A stretch of 64,000 nt of DNA from the NCBI GenBank assembly GCA_016874795.1, contig VGTG01000002.1:1-64000 (forward strand). Reading direction: 5' to 3'. A program made the translations under genes and the position numbers. This stretch comes from Deltaproteobacteria bacterium (GTDB lineage Bacteria; Desulfobacterota; Binatia; UBA12015). The stretch's first letter is position 1; each line of letters starts with the position of its first letter. The notes beneath the pieces are model-generated. The model did not search any database, was not told where the DNA came from, and worked only from the letters and a program-made list of their open reading frames with translations. Shown here piece after piece: positions 28,109 to 35,871 of the stretch.

Positions 28109-29965
28109 ATGCGCATTCTCGTCCTGGTGAAGGAGGTTCCCGAGGTCTCCGACCTCGAGCTCGATCCGGTCACGCGGCGCCTGCGCCGCGAGGGGGTCGC
28201 GACGCTGATCAATCCGTTCGACCGGCGCGCGGTCCTCGAGGCGACGCGCCTTCGGACGGAGCTCGGAGGAAGCATCGCGGTCTTGAGCATGGGCCCGCCA
28301 CAGACCGAGCGGAGCCTGCGCGAGTGTCTCGGGCTCGGCGTCGATCGCGCGTTCCACCTCTGCGATCCGGCGTTCGCCGGTGCGGACACTCTCGCGACGG
28401 CGCGTACGCTCGCGCGAGCCGCGCGGAAGATCGGCTTCGATCTGATCCTCGCGGGACGCTACAGCATCGACTCCGACACGGGTCAGGTCGGCCCGGAGGT
28501 CGCGGCCCTCCTCGGCATCCCGTTCCTCGGCGGCGTACGACGGCTCGTCGCGACGAAGACCGAGGCGGGCGCGCGGCTCGAGGTCGAGTGCGAGGGCGAT
28601 GACGGCTTCGCCGATCTCGCGTGTGAGACGCCCGCCGTCGTCACGTGCACGGATCGCTGGAAGACGCGCGTCCCGCGCGTGCTCCCGGACGACGAGGCGG
28701 CCGAGCAAGCGAGGGTCACGCGCTGGACGAGCGCCGATCTCGGCGGAGCGGCGACGGACTACGGGCAGGCGGGCTCTCCCACGTGGGTCGAGGAGGTGCA
28801 GCCGGTCGAATCGAAGCGCGCTCGCCTCCGGCACACGTACGCGGACGAGCCCGAGGCGACGCGTACGTCGCTGCTCGCGACCGTCGAGAGCGCTCGCTCC
28901 GCGGCACGGAGCACGCACCGCGGCACGACGCCGCAACATCCGCGGCGGACCGATCCGAGCGGCGGGGTCTGGGTCATCGGCGAGCGCGCCCCGGACGGAG
29001 GGGTGCGGCCGGTCACCTGGGAGCTCCTGGGCGCCGCCGATGCTCTCGCGCGCGCGACCTCGACGGGCACGTCGGTTTTTCTACTCGACCCGCACCTTCC
29101 ACCAGATCGCATTGTCCCTCGCTCTACCGATCACGCAGCTCTCGCAGGCGAGCTCGGGGCGCGCGGCGGGGATGTCCTGCTGCTCGCGGAAGGAGACCGG
29201 GCCGGGGCGGCGCCCGAGCGCGCACTCGCGTGTCTCGAGGCCGCGATCCGAGAGTACGCGCCGCGGATCGTTCTCGCTCCCGCGACGTCGCTCGGCCGCG
29301 AGCGCATTCCACAGGTGGCCGCGCGCCTCGGGCTCGGCCTGACGGGGGACGCGATCGGCGTCGCGCTCGACGGCGAAGGGCGCCTCCGGCAGCTGAAGCC
29401 CGCGTTCGGAGGGCAGGTGGTAGCGCCGATCCTGACCAAGACGAGACCGGAGATGGCGACGCTCCGCCCGGGTGTCCTCGATCCGGCGTTGCCCGATGCG
29501 GGCCGTCCGGCTGCGGAGCGGATCGCTCTTCCGACAACCGGTCCCGCCGCGGAGCGCATCGTCTGCTCGCGGCTCGTGGAGGAAGTGGATCGCGCGGGAG
29601 CCGACCTCGAGGAAGCGCGAATCGTCGTGTGCGTCGGCTTTGGTCTCGGCGAGGCGGGCGTCGCGCGGGCGCAGGAGCTCGCCTCGCGGCTCGGCGGCGT
29701 CGTCGCGGGAACGCGTCGTGTGTGCGATCTCGGCTGGCTGCCGCGCCAGATGCAGGTCGGGATCTCCGGTCGGAGCGTCGCACCCGACCTCTACGTTGCG
29801 CTCGGCGTGCGCGGCTCCTTCAACCACATGGTCGGGATCCGGCGCGCGCAAACGGTCGTCGCGGTGAACCGGGATCCCGAGGCCGAGGTGTTTGCAGGGG
29901 CGGACCTCGGCATCGTCGGCGACGCGACCGAGGTTCTCGAGATGCTGATCTCGGCTCTCTCCTGA
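28109..29965 (+). CDS. fused electron transfer flavoprotein (EtfB-EtfA in one chain)
   Basis: 618 residues. Residues 1-255 are ETF beta: MRILVLVKEVPEVSDLELDP, TLINPFDRRAVLEATRL, DLILAGRYSIDSDTGQVGPEVAALL and DGFADLACETPAVVTC. From about 286 ETF alpha begins (GVWVIGERAPDGGVRPVTWELLGAADALA), including an internal domain and the FAD domain near 495-615: VVCVGFGLGEAGVARAQELA, QMQVGISGRSVAPDLYVALGVRG, TVVAVNRDPEAEVFAGADLGIVGDATEVL. ETF relays electrons from acyl-CoA or other dehydrogenases to a quinone reductase or ferredoxin. The usual order is two genes; here they are fused beta first. The ATG at 28109 is preferred to the GTG at 28088, as MRILVLVKE is the standard beginning. Confidence 0.9.
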   Translation: MRILVLVKEVPEVSDLELDPVTRRLRREGVATLINPFDRRAVLEATRLRTELGGSIAVLSMGPPQTERSLRECLGLGVDRAFHLCDPAFAGADTLATARTLARAARKIGFDLILAGRYSIDSDTGQVGPEVAALLGIPFLGGVRRLVATKTEAGARLEVECEGDDGFADLACETPAVVTCTDRWKTRVPRVLPDDEAAEQARVTRWTSADLGGAATDYGQAGSPTWVEEVQPVESKRARLRHTYADEPEATRTSLLATVESARSAARSTHRGTTPQHPRRTDPSGGVWVIGERAPDGGVRPVTWELLGAADALARATSTGTSVFLLDPHLPPDRIVPRSTDHAALAGELGARGGDVLLLAEGDRAGAAPERALACLEAAIREYAPRIVLAPATSLGRERIPQVAARLGLGLTGDAIGVALDGEGRLRQLKPAFGGQVVAPILTKTRPEMATLRPGVLDPALPDAGRPAAERIALPTTGPAAERIVCSRLVEEVDRAGADLEEARIVVCVGFGLGEAGVARAQELASRLGGVVAGTRRVCDLGWLPRQMQVGISGRSVAPDLYVALGVRGSFNHMVGIRRAQTVVAVNRDPEAEVFAGADLGIVGDATEVLEMLISALS

Positions 29966-29968
29966 GAG

Positions 29969-30583
29969 CTACTCGAGGATCTTCTTCTCGCGGATCTCGA
30001 GGTTCGGGCCGAGCGTGTAGACGAGCGGTACGCCCGTCGCGAGGTTCAGCTCGAGCACCTGCTCGCGCGTCAGCTTCTCGAGGTCCATCACGATCGAGCG
30101 CAGGCTGTTGCCGTGCGCTGCGACGAGAACGTCCTCACCGGCTTCGAGCGCGGGGCGGATGCGCTTTTCGAAGTAGGGCAGGGTGCGCGCCGCAGTGTCC
30201 TTCAAGCTCTCGCCCTTCGGCGGCGCGATGTCGTAGCTGCGCCGCCACTGGTGCACCTGCTCGGCGCCGTACTTCTCGGCCGTCTCCGCTTTGTTCAGCC
30301 CCTGGAGATCGCCATAGTGACGCTCGTTCAGTGCCTGGTCCCGCTCCACCGGAAGGTCGGTCGCGCCGAGCTCCTCGAGGACGATGCGGAGGGTCTCCTG
30401 CGCGCGCTGCAGCTCCGAGGTGAAGCAGCGCGAGAACGAGAGGCTCGATTCGCGCAATCGCGTGCCGGCGCGACGCGCCTCGGTGCGGCCCTTGTCGGTG
30501 AGGGGGACGTCGACCCAGCCCGTGAAGCGGTTCTCGAGGTTCCATTGCGATTCGCCGTGGCGAAGCAGGACGAGTCTGGACAC
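29969..30583 (-). CDS. gpmA: 2,3-bisphosphoglycerate-dependent phosphoglycerate mutase
   Basis: 204 residues. Interconverts 3- and 2-phosphoglycerate in glycolysis. The phosphohistidine motif is LVLLRHGESQWNLENRFTGW, followed by RAQETLRIVLEEL, the catalytic ERHYGDLQGLNKAE and the second histidine in VLVAAHGNSLRSIVMDLE. GTG at 30583 is the start because GGAGGATCACC immediately precedes it; the 592-residue track ORF is a readthrough. Somewhat short for the family (about 230-250) because a segment after YDIAPP is compact. It converges with the ETF gene, only three bases apart. Confidence 0.93.
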   Translation of the reverse strand: MSRLVLLRHGESQWNLENRFTGWVDVPLTDKGRTEARRAGTRLRESSLSFSRCFTSELQRAQETLRIVLEELGATDLPVERDQALNERHYGDLQGLNKAETAEKYGAEQVHQWRRSYDIAPPKGESLKDTAARTLPYFEKRIRPALEAGEDVLVAAHGNSLRSIVMDLEKLTREQVLELNLATGVPLVYTLGPNLEIREKKILE

Positions 30584-30640
30584 GGTGATCCTCCGGAAGT
30601 TAGAGCGTGGAAGAGAGCGCGTGCGAAAAGGGAGGGCGCC

Positions 30641-30832
30641 ATGAAGATCGTCGTCGACTTCGACAAGTGCAACAGCAACGCAGTGTGCCAGGTGGCAGCG
30701 CCCGAGGTCTTCGAAGTCCGAGAGGACAACTTCCTCTACATCCTCGACGAGAACCCGCCCGAAGGCCTGCGTGCGAAGGTCGAGGCGGCCGTCCGCGGCT
30801 GTCCGACGAAGGCGATCTCGCTCGAGGACTGA
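30641..30832 (+). CDS. small ferredoxin, probably single 3Fe-4S type
   Basis: 63 residues; the frame is hidden in the ORF track inside a longer reading frame. Only three cysteines are arranged as cluster ligands: CNSNAVC (10 and 16, with the second position of a 4Fe motif lost) and CPTKAI near the C-terminus. This is the pattern of single 3Fe-4S ferredoxins that donate electrons to cytochromes P450 or similar oxygenases. APEVFEV between them is characteristic. GGAGGG sits nine bases before the ATG. It diverges from gpmA, and no P450 is in view; the redox partner is unknown. Confidence 0.88.
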   Translation: MKIVVDFDKCNSNAVCQVAAPEVFEVREDNFLYILDENPPEGLRAKVEAAVRGCPTKAISLED

Positions 30833-30836
30833 ACGC

Positions 30837-31199
30837 TCACGCACGCTCCGGTTCATCCGGAGGGGGTGCCGGCGGGCCGCCGGTGATCGGCCGCTCCGGC
30901 TCGCCGATGCAGTAGGCGCAGCGGCAGAGCGCGCGCAGCTCCGGTAGAAGGAAGACGCTCTCGTGGCCGTCCGTCCAAGTGAAGAAGATGCTTCGATCGC
31001 CGAGCATCTCCACGTCGCCGAGCTGCGTTCCAGGGCCGCCGGGAAGCTCGCCCGCTTCGCGGAGCTTCGTGCAGTCGTCGCACGGGCAGTGGGCGCGGAT
31101 GTGCGTGTACGGCATGATCGACTCGTGACCACCCTCCCAGTCGATGCCGAGAGCGTAGTGGCCGACGCGGCTCGTGCTGCGAATCTTCGGCGAAGCCAC
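30837..31199 (-). CDS. DUF971 (gamma-butyrobetaine hydroxylase-like N-terminal) protein
   Basis: 120 residues of the DUF971 family: LGIDWEGGHESIMPYTHIRAHCPCDDCTKLREAGELPG, then FTWTDGHESVFLLPELRALCRCAYC. The CPCDDC and CRCAYC pairs look like a zinc site equivalent to the one in the N-terminal domain of gamma-butyrobetaine hydroxylase. In other bacteria such proteins are linked to Mrp/ApbC and Fe-S assembly. It ends in a Pro/Glu tail. Convergent with the ferredoxin gene (four bases apart) and its 5' end overlaps the start of the next plus-strand gene. Confidence 0.85.
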   Translation of the reverse strand: MASPKIRSTSRVGHYALGIDWEGGHESIMPYTHIRAHCPCDDCTKLREAGELPGGPGTQLGDVEMLGDRSIFFTWTDGHESVFLLPELRALCRCAYCIGEPERPITGGPPAPPPDEPERA

Positions 31200-32246
31200 G
31201 ACCGGAAGCGTAGGGCAGGGGCCTCCCCGCTACAAGGCGAGCGGGCGGGCCGGGCCGTCGCAGTCTCTTTCGCGGTTGCTCTCGCGTTCGTTGCGGTTCG
31301 GAGCGAGGTTGCGTCCCCGGCGCCGATGTCGTCGGCGGACGCCGAGCGGCGCATTGGCGAGAGCGTCACCGTCGACGCGCTCGTCGAGGGCGTGATCTGC
31401 TCGCCCCGGGCCTGCCTCCTCTCGCTCGGCTCGGGCTGGAGCGGTCTCGTCGCGACGATCGCGGCCGCGGACGTCGCGGGATTCCCGCCGCCCAAGGAGA
31501 CGTACGAAGGCCGGCGCGTGCACATCCGCGGCGTCGTGGTCGAGCGCGAAGGGCGCCCGCGGATCGAGCTGACGGACCGATCGCGCATCGAGATCGTGCC
31601 CGAGGCGGCGCCGGCGTCCGCTTCCGGAAAGACCCGTTCGCGCGTCGTTTCGACTCGTCGCAGCGAGGGCGGGGCCGCCGGGGGCACGAGCGCTCCGACC
31701 GTCGGAGAGGAAGCATCCGCGCCGCAAGCCGCGCCGCCGCCTCGCACCGAGACGCGCGTTCAGGTCTCGGGCGGATTGCAAGGCGACGCTTCTCGGGTCG
31801 ACGAGATCGTGCGCGAGCTTCGCGAGGAGGCCGGCGAGCCGTCACCGCTCGAGGAGCCCGGCGCGAGCGGCTCGCAGGCCACCGTGAGCGGACTCCGCGA
31901 CCGCGTCTCCAAGCAGTCGCAGACGATCGAGTCCCTGGAAGGCGAGGTCGCTGCTCTCGAGGAGCGCCTCGCCGAGCTCGAGAGCCAGCCTCCGCCCGCT
32001 CCGCCTCCTCCGCCGGGATCGATGGAAGGCGTACCGCAGATGGAGCCGTACGTCGTGCCGGCGCGGAGCGGACTTCGCGAGCGACGCGTCCGCACGGGAT
32101 GGTCGACGCAGCGTCTCGTCCGCGAGTTCGGCACGCCGCGCCAGGTCGAGCCGCTGCCGGGCGGCGGCTCCGTCTGGTACTACGACGGCGGTCGAGCGGT
32201 CACGGTCGGAGAGCGCGGGCGCGTCGTCTCCGCGACGGGCTTCTGA
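31158..32246 (+). CDS. exported protein with coiled coil and C-terminal BamE/SmpA-like domain
   Basis: About 362 residues from GTG 31158, a tentative start because no ATG precedes the hydrophobic segment AVAVSFAVALAFVAV; the next ATG (31326) would lose it. Downstream lies an OB-like segment (AERRIGESVTVDALVEGVICSPRACLLSLG, RRVHIRGVVVEREGRPRIELTD), a Pro/Ala-rich linker, a coiled coil (VSGLRDRVSKQSQTIESLEGEVAALEERLAELES), and a final domain GWSTQRLVREFGTPRQVEPLPGGGSVWYYDGGRAVTVGERGRV, resembling BamE/SmpA. It is likely periplasmic and envelope-related. The first 42 bases overlap the divergent DUF971 gene. Confidence 0.7.
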   Translation: MADAARAANLRRSHDRKRRAGASPLQGERAGRAVAVSFAVALAFVAVRSEVASPAPMSSADAERRIGESVTVDALVEGVICSPRACLLSLGSGWSGLVATIAAADVAGFPPPKETYEGRRVHIRGVVVEREGRPRIELTDRSRIEIVPEAAPASASGKTRSRVVSTRRSEGGAAGGTSAPTVGEEASAPQAAPPPRTETRVQVSGGLQGDASRVDEIVRELREEAGEPSPLEEPGASGSQATVSGLRDRVSKQSQTIESLEGEVAALEERLAELESQPPPAPPPPPGSMEGVPQMEPYVVPARSGLRERRVRTGWSTQRLVREFGTPRQVEPLPGGGSVWYYDGGRAVTVGERGRVVSATGF

Positions 32247-32312
32247 GCCTCGCTCGCGCGGACGGCCGAGAGGAACAACGGTGGCGGACACGCGGAGAGC
32301 GGGCGACGCGCG

Positions 32313-32540
32313 TCAAGCGTCGGGCTTCTTCGCCTCCTGGCTCGCGGCGGCCCTGCGTGCCTCGTCGCCGTCCGTGGGGAGATCGGAGGGCGGCCCCTCG
32401 TCGCGTCGGTCGAGCGCGTCGCGGAAGTCACGAAGAGACTTCCCGACGAAGCTCCCGAGCTCGGGGAGCTTGCGAGGTCCGAAGATCAGGAGCACCAAGA
32501 CGAGGATGATGATCAGCTCCGGAACGCCGAGCCCGAACAT
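32313..32540 (-). CDS. tatA: twin-arginine translocase subunit TatA-like
   Basis: 75 residues: a short N-terminus, one membrane span ([17 protein letters not shown]), then the hallmark [24 protein letters not shown] amphipathic helix and a charged tail. This is the TatA/TatE architecture; TatB is usually longer. TatA oligomers form the pore through which folded twin-arginine substrates cross. TatC is not in the window, so it must be elsewhere. ATG 32540 is the standard beginning (MFGLGVPEL). Diverges from murJ, with 60 bases between. Confidence 0.92.
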   Translation of the reverse strand: MFGLGVPELIIILVLVLLIFGPRKLPELGSFVGKSLRDFRDALDRRDEGPPSDLPTDGDEARRAAASQEAKKPDA

Positions 32541-32600
32541 GCTCGAGATACCAACGCGCGCGCCGACGTCTGTCAAGCGCGCGCGCGCATTTCGCGGGCG

Positions 32601-34253
32601 GTGCTGGTGAGCGCGACGCCGGCGACGTCCGAAGCGCCGCGCCTGGCGCGCTCGACGGCGATCGTCGGGAGCGCGGTCCTCGCGAGCCGCGTGCTCGGCC
32701 TCGTCCGCGAGCAGGTTTTTGCCGCTTTTTTCGGGGCGGGCCGCGAGCTCGACGCGTTCGTCACGGCCTTCCGCATTCCGAACCTGTTCCGCGACCTTTT
32801 CGCGGAGGGCGCTCTCTCGGCCGCGTTCGTCACGACGTTCGCGCAGAAGCTCGAACGCGAGGGGGAGCGGAGCGCGTGGCGTCTCGCGAACCTCGTCGTG
32901 CACGCCCTGCTGCTGGTCGTCGGCGGGCTGGTCGCGATCGGGATGCTCTACGCGGGAGGCTGGGTCGACGTGATCGCGCCGGGCTTCGCCGAGACGCCCG
33001 GGAAGACAGAGCTCACCGTCTCCCTGACCAGGATCATGTTTCCGTTCTTGCTCCTCGTCGCTCTCGCGGCCGTCGCAATGGGCATGCTGAACGCGAAGGA
33101 GCGCTTCGGCGTCGCTGCTTCCGCTTCGAGCTTCTTCAACCTCGGTTCGATCGTCGTCGGGGTCGCGACGGCGTGGTGGCTCGAGCCGGAGTACATGTCG
33201 GGGCTCTGGCGTGGCGAAGCGGGGACGAACGGAGCGGCCGCGGCGCGAGCGATCTCCGGCATGGCGGTCGGCACGCTCGTCGGCGGAGCGTTACAGCTCC
33301 TCGTGCAGGTGCCGTCGCTCTACCGGCTCGGCTACCGCTATCGCCCGGAGATCTCGTTCACCGATCCGGGGCTGCGCCGCGTTCTCGCGTTGATGGCACC
33401 CGCGACGATCGGCGCGGCCGCGGTCCAGGTCAACGTGATGGTCAACAACAACTTCGCCTCGACGCTCGGCGATGGTGCGGTGTCGTGGCTGAACGTCGCG
33501 TTTCGCTTCACGCAGCTCCCGATCGGTCTCTTCGGCGTCGCGGTGGGAGTCGTCGCCCTCCCGGCGATCTCGCGCAGCGTCGCACGGGAGGATGCCGGGT
33601 CGTTCAACGCGACCGTGGCTCGCGCGCTGCGTCTCGTGTTCGCGCTCACGCTTCCCGCCGCGGTCGGGCTCGCGGTCCTCGCGCCGGAGGTGATCGGCCT
33701 CGTGTACGAGCACGGCCGCTTCGGACCGCACGACACCGCGATGGCCGCGCAGGCGCTCGTCGCCTACACGATCGGGCTCGCCGGCTACGCGAACATCAAG
33801 GTGATCGTGCCGGCGTTCTATGCACTGGGCGACGCGCGCACGCCCGCTCTGGTGAGCTGCGCTTCGATCCTCGTCAACGCCGGCCTCAACTGGTGGGCGA
33901 TCCACCGGCTCGGTCTCGGGCACGTGTCGCTCGCGCTCGTTACGTCCGCGGTCGCGCTCCTGAACTTCGCCGCGCTCTTCTTCGTTCTCGTGGGGAGAAT
34001 CGGTCGGCTCCCGATCGGGAGCGCGGCCGCGCGGATCGCGCTCGCTTCGCTGGGCGTCGCGGTCGCGTGCTTCACGGTGCGCTTCGGAGTCGAGGCGATC
34101 GCGTCGCCTGCGACGTTCGCCGGCCAGGCTGTCGTCGTCGCGATCGCGATTCCCTCGGGCGTCGCGCTCTACGTATGGCTCGGCGCCCGGCTCGGCGTGG
34201 AGGAGATCCGGACCCTTCTGGATCGCGTCCGTGCGCGGATCGGCGCTTCGTAA
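32601..34253 (+). CDS. murJ: lipid II flippase MurJ (MviN family)
   Basis: 550 residues, about 14 membrane spans. MurJ flips lipid II across the inner membrane for peptidoglycan synthesis. The MviN signature is clear: [13 protein letters not shown]-like [78 protein letters not shown] and [41 protein letters not shown]. Arg/Asp residues of the central cavity are conserved in SRVLG-VRE and RELDAF. GTG at 32601 or 32607 is the start; neither has a strong ribosome site. Confidence 0.97.
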   Translation: MLVSATPATSEAPRLARSTAIVGSAVLASRVLGLVREQVFAAFFGAGRELDAFVTAFRIPNLFRDLFAEGALSAAFVTTFAQKLEREGERSAWRLANLVVHALLLVVGGLVAIGMLYAGGWVDVIAPGFAETPGKTELTVSLTRIMFPFLLLVALAAVAMGMLNAKERFGVAASASSFFNLGSIVVGVATAWWLEPEYMSGLWRGEAGTNGAAAARAISGMAVGTLVGGALQLLVQVPSLYRLGYRYRPEISFTDPGLRRVLALMAPATIGAAAVQVNVMVNNNFASTLGDGAVSWLNVAFRFTQLPIGLFGVAVGVVALPAISRSVAREDAGSFNATVARALRLVFALTLPAAVGLAVLAPEVIGLVYEHGRFGPHDTAMAAQALVAYTIGLAGYANIKVIVPAFYALGDARTPALVSCASILVNAGLNWWAIHRLGLGHVSLALVTSAVALLNFAALFFVLVGRIGRLPIGSAAARIALASLGVAVACFTVRFGVEAIASPATFAGQAVVVAIAIPSGVALYVWLGARLGVEEIRTLLDRVRARIGAS

Positions 34254-34258
34254 GCGAG

Positions 34259-34933
34259 ATGAGGCGAGGCGAGACGCCGCCGCGGATCGCGAGCTGGCCG
34301 ACGGAGATCCGCTCGATCGGGCTGCCGAGCGGGCCGCTCGAGCTCGTCGCTGTGCGCGGCCTCGAGACGCTCCTCGATCGCGATCGGCTTCTCGCTGACG
34401 CCGGCATGGAGCCTCCGTACTGGACGCTCCTCTGGAGCGGGGCAGCGCTTCTCGCGGCCTTCCTCGACAGGCGCGAAGATCTGGCAGGACGGACGCTTTT
34501 CGATGCCGGATGCGGCCTCGGGCTCGTGACTCTCGCCGCCGCTCGGCGGGGCGCGCGGGTCTCGGCGGTCGACCGGAACCCGGATGCGGTGGCGTTCGCG
34601 CGGGTGAGCGCGGCACGGCTCGGCCTGGAAGTCCAGATCGCCGTGGGCGACATCGGCGAGTACTCCGAGGGGCGACGGTTCGACTGGATCGCCGCCGCGG
34701 AGCTCCTCTACGAACGTGAAGATTTTGCGCGGCTGGCGAGCGCGTTTGCGCGTTCCCTGGCGCCGGGCGGGCGCCTCGTGATCGCCGACGCTCGGCGGGT
34801 TCGTACAGAGGCCTTCTACGAGGAGCTCGAGCGTCGCGGTCTCGCTCGCGAAGCTGAGGAGGAGACGCGGGTTGACGAAGAGGGGACGCTCGTCCGCGTG
34901 TGCCTGTCGACCTGGATGGCCCGGCGCGGCTGA
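34259..34933 (+). CDS. class I SAM methyltransferase, ETF-beta/METTL20-like
   Basis: 224 residues. Motif I of the Rossmann fold is TLFDAGCGLGLVTLAAARRGARVSAVDRNPDAV; upstream EPPYWTLLWSGAALLAAFL is the pre-SAM motif typical of the seven-beta-strand lysine methyltransferases, including METTL20, which modifies ETF beta. WIAAAELLYEREDFARL would hold the substrate-binding acidic loop. Target unknown; the ETF fusion 4 kb upstream makes ETF a tempting but unproven substrate. It starts six bases after the murJ stop, so it may be in the same transcript. Confidence 0.82.
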   Translation: MRRGETPPRIASWPTEIRSIGLPSGPLELVAVRGLETLLDRDRLLADAGMEPPYWTLLWSGAALLAAFLDRREDLAGRTLFDAGCGLGLVTLAAARRGARVSAVDRNPDAVAFARVSAARLGLEVQIAVGDIGEYSEGRRFDWIAAAELLYEREDFARLASAFARSLAPGGRLVIADARRVRTEAFYEELERRGLAREAEEETRVDEEGTLVRVCLSTWMARRG

Positions 34934-34944
34934 GCCGGCAAGCG

Positions 34945-35178
34945 CTACTCGGCGGTCGGCTGGTCGACGTGCCGGTACTCGACCTGGTGGTCGAGGTAGA
35001 TCTTGCCGTCCTCGGTCACCCAGCCCAGCCGGGTCGTGCGCTTCCCCTCGATCAGGTGGTTCACGAGCTTGACGCGGCTCACGGCTTTGCCGCTGTCGCG
35101 CGCCACGTGCCACGCCTTCAGGACGACCTTTCCGCGCGTCGAAGCACGGGCTGTTTTGCTGAGCTTCTTGTCGGCCAT
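34945..35178 (-). CDS. small basic protein of unknown function
   Basis: 77 residues from ATG 35178, preceded by GGAGGCGG nine bases upstream; the longer track ORF reads through this site. The protein is Lys/Arg-rich at the N-terminus (MADKKLSKTARASTRGKVVLKAWHVARDSGKAVSRVKLVNHLIEGKRTTRL) then GWVTEDGKIYLDHQVEYRHVDQ. The N-terminal half could be a nucleic-acid or membrane-binding helix pair, the rest a small beta hairpin. No family recognised. Convergent with the METTL20-like gene, 11 bases apart. The strong ribosome site and intact frame argue it is real. Confidence 0.55.
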   Translation of the reverse strand: MADKKLSKTARASTRGKVVLKAWHVARDSGKAVSRVKLVNHLIEGKRTTRLGWVTEDGKIYLDHQVEYRHVDQPTAE

Positions 35179-35349
35179 CGAACCGCCTCCGTGCGGGAGA
35201 CCCGCTTCCGGCACGGTAACGGCGGACTCTGACGCGCGCAACCGGAGGCCTCGTGATGGGGAAGGCCGCTCGAGTCGGGGGGTGGGACGGGTACGGAAGC
35301 TCGGGGCCCCCGTGCCCGTCCCTCCTGTCGCCGGAGGAGGTGAAGGGGA

Positions 35350-35604
35350 GTGGCGGGGGGGACGAGACCCGCCAACGGCGGCGACAGCCTGTGGCCTCGT
35401 GCGGAAGGAGACGAGACCGAGGTGCAAGAGTCGCAAGCTGCATGCCGTCGATGCCTCGATCGGACGGATGATCTCGGAGGGATTTACCTGCGAAGATGCA
35501 AGGGACGTCGATTCCTTGCGACTCGGTCAGGGAAACCCTGTAAGGGGCGGCTCATCGAATCCGGCGATTCAGAAGCTGCTCTTTCCCATCGGAAGAAAAA
35601 GTAA
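35350..35604 (+). CDS. candidate 84-residue cysteine-containing small protein (doubtful)
   Basis: GTG start eight bases after GGAGGAGGT, a very strong ribosome site. The product has four cysteines as C-x2-C ... C ... C (CRRC, LRRC, KPC), many Arg and Lys, and ends SHRKKK. This could be a zinc-binding basic peptide, but no family matches. Codon use is less G+C-rich at third positions than in the neighbours, as expected either of a spurious ORF in low-G+C DNA or of a transferred gene. It would lie just upstream of the sigma-factor promoter. Confidence 0.3.
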   Translation: MAGGTRPANGGDSLWPRAEGDETEVQESQAACRRCLDRTDDLGGIYLRRCKGRRFLATRSGKPCKGRLIESGDSEAALSHRKKK

Positions 35605-35624
35605 CAAAACGTGTAATCAAACTG

Positions 35625-35653
35625 GTGACACGTTGAGTCAACGCTGATACGCT
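35625..35653 (+). promoter_or_regulatory. candidate promoter of the sigma-factor gene
   Basis: GTGACA (five of six to the -35), 17 bases, TACGCT (three of six) preceded by TGA, i.e. an extended -10. The spacer contains a GTTGA-G-TCAAC palindrome that could be an operator. It would give a leader of about 210 bases. Confidence 0.35.
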
Positions 35654-35871
35654 GGCGTCGTCTCGGAGATTCGAGGCCCGGGAACTCGGGTGGAGTCGGG
35701 CGGGGCGCGTCGGTCGAGCAGGCCGAACGTGCGGGGCCGTTCCCACGGGCCTGCCTTAGAGAAGGTCGTCGTGACACTCTGGGCGAGCGGGGCCGCGAAC
35801 CCGCTCGGAGTGGTTTGGGCCCGGTTGAGCCGCTTGGCGGACGTGCCGAGGCATGAGAGGCTAGGGAGAAG

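Larger units (their letters stand above)
35179..35871. other. 693-bp gap with lower G+C before the sigma factor gene
   Basis: The only long stretch without a confident gene. Its middle part (about 35450-35650) is noticeably lower in G+C than the rest of the window, with runs such as GGAAGAAAAAGTAAC. It holds a possible short ORF (35350-35604) with a strong ribosome site, a CAGGG-AAA-CCCTG hairpin (about 35530-35542), and a candidate promoter (35625-35653). About 200 bases of leader lie between that promoter and the sigma-factor ATG. I recognise no riboswitch or tRNA. A regulatory leader or small RNA is plausible. Confidence 0.5.

Noticed and set aside
29969-31747. 592-residue version of the phosphoglycerate mutase
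   Set aside because: Upstream part is low-complexity shadow of other genes; GTG 30583 has a strong ribosome site.
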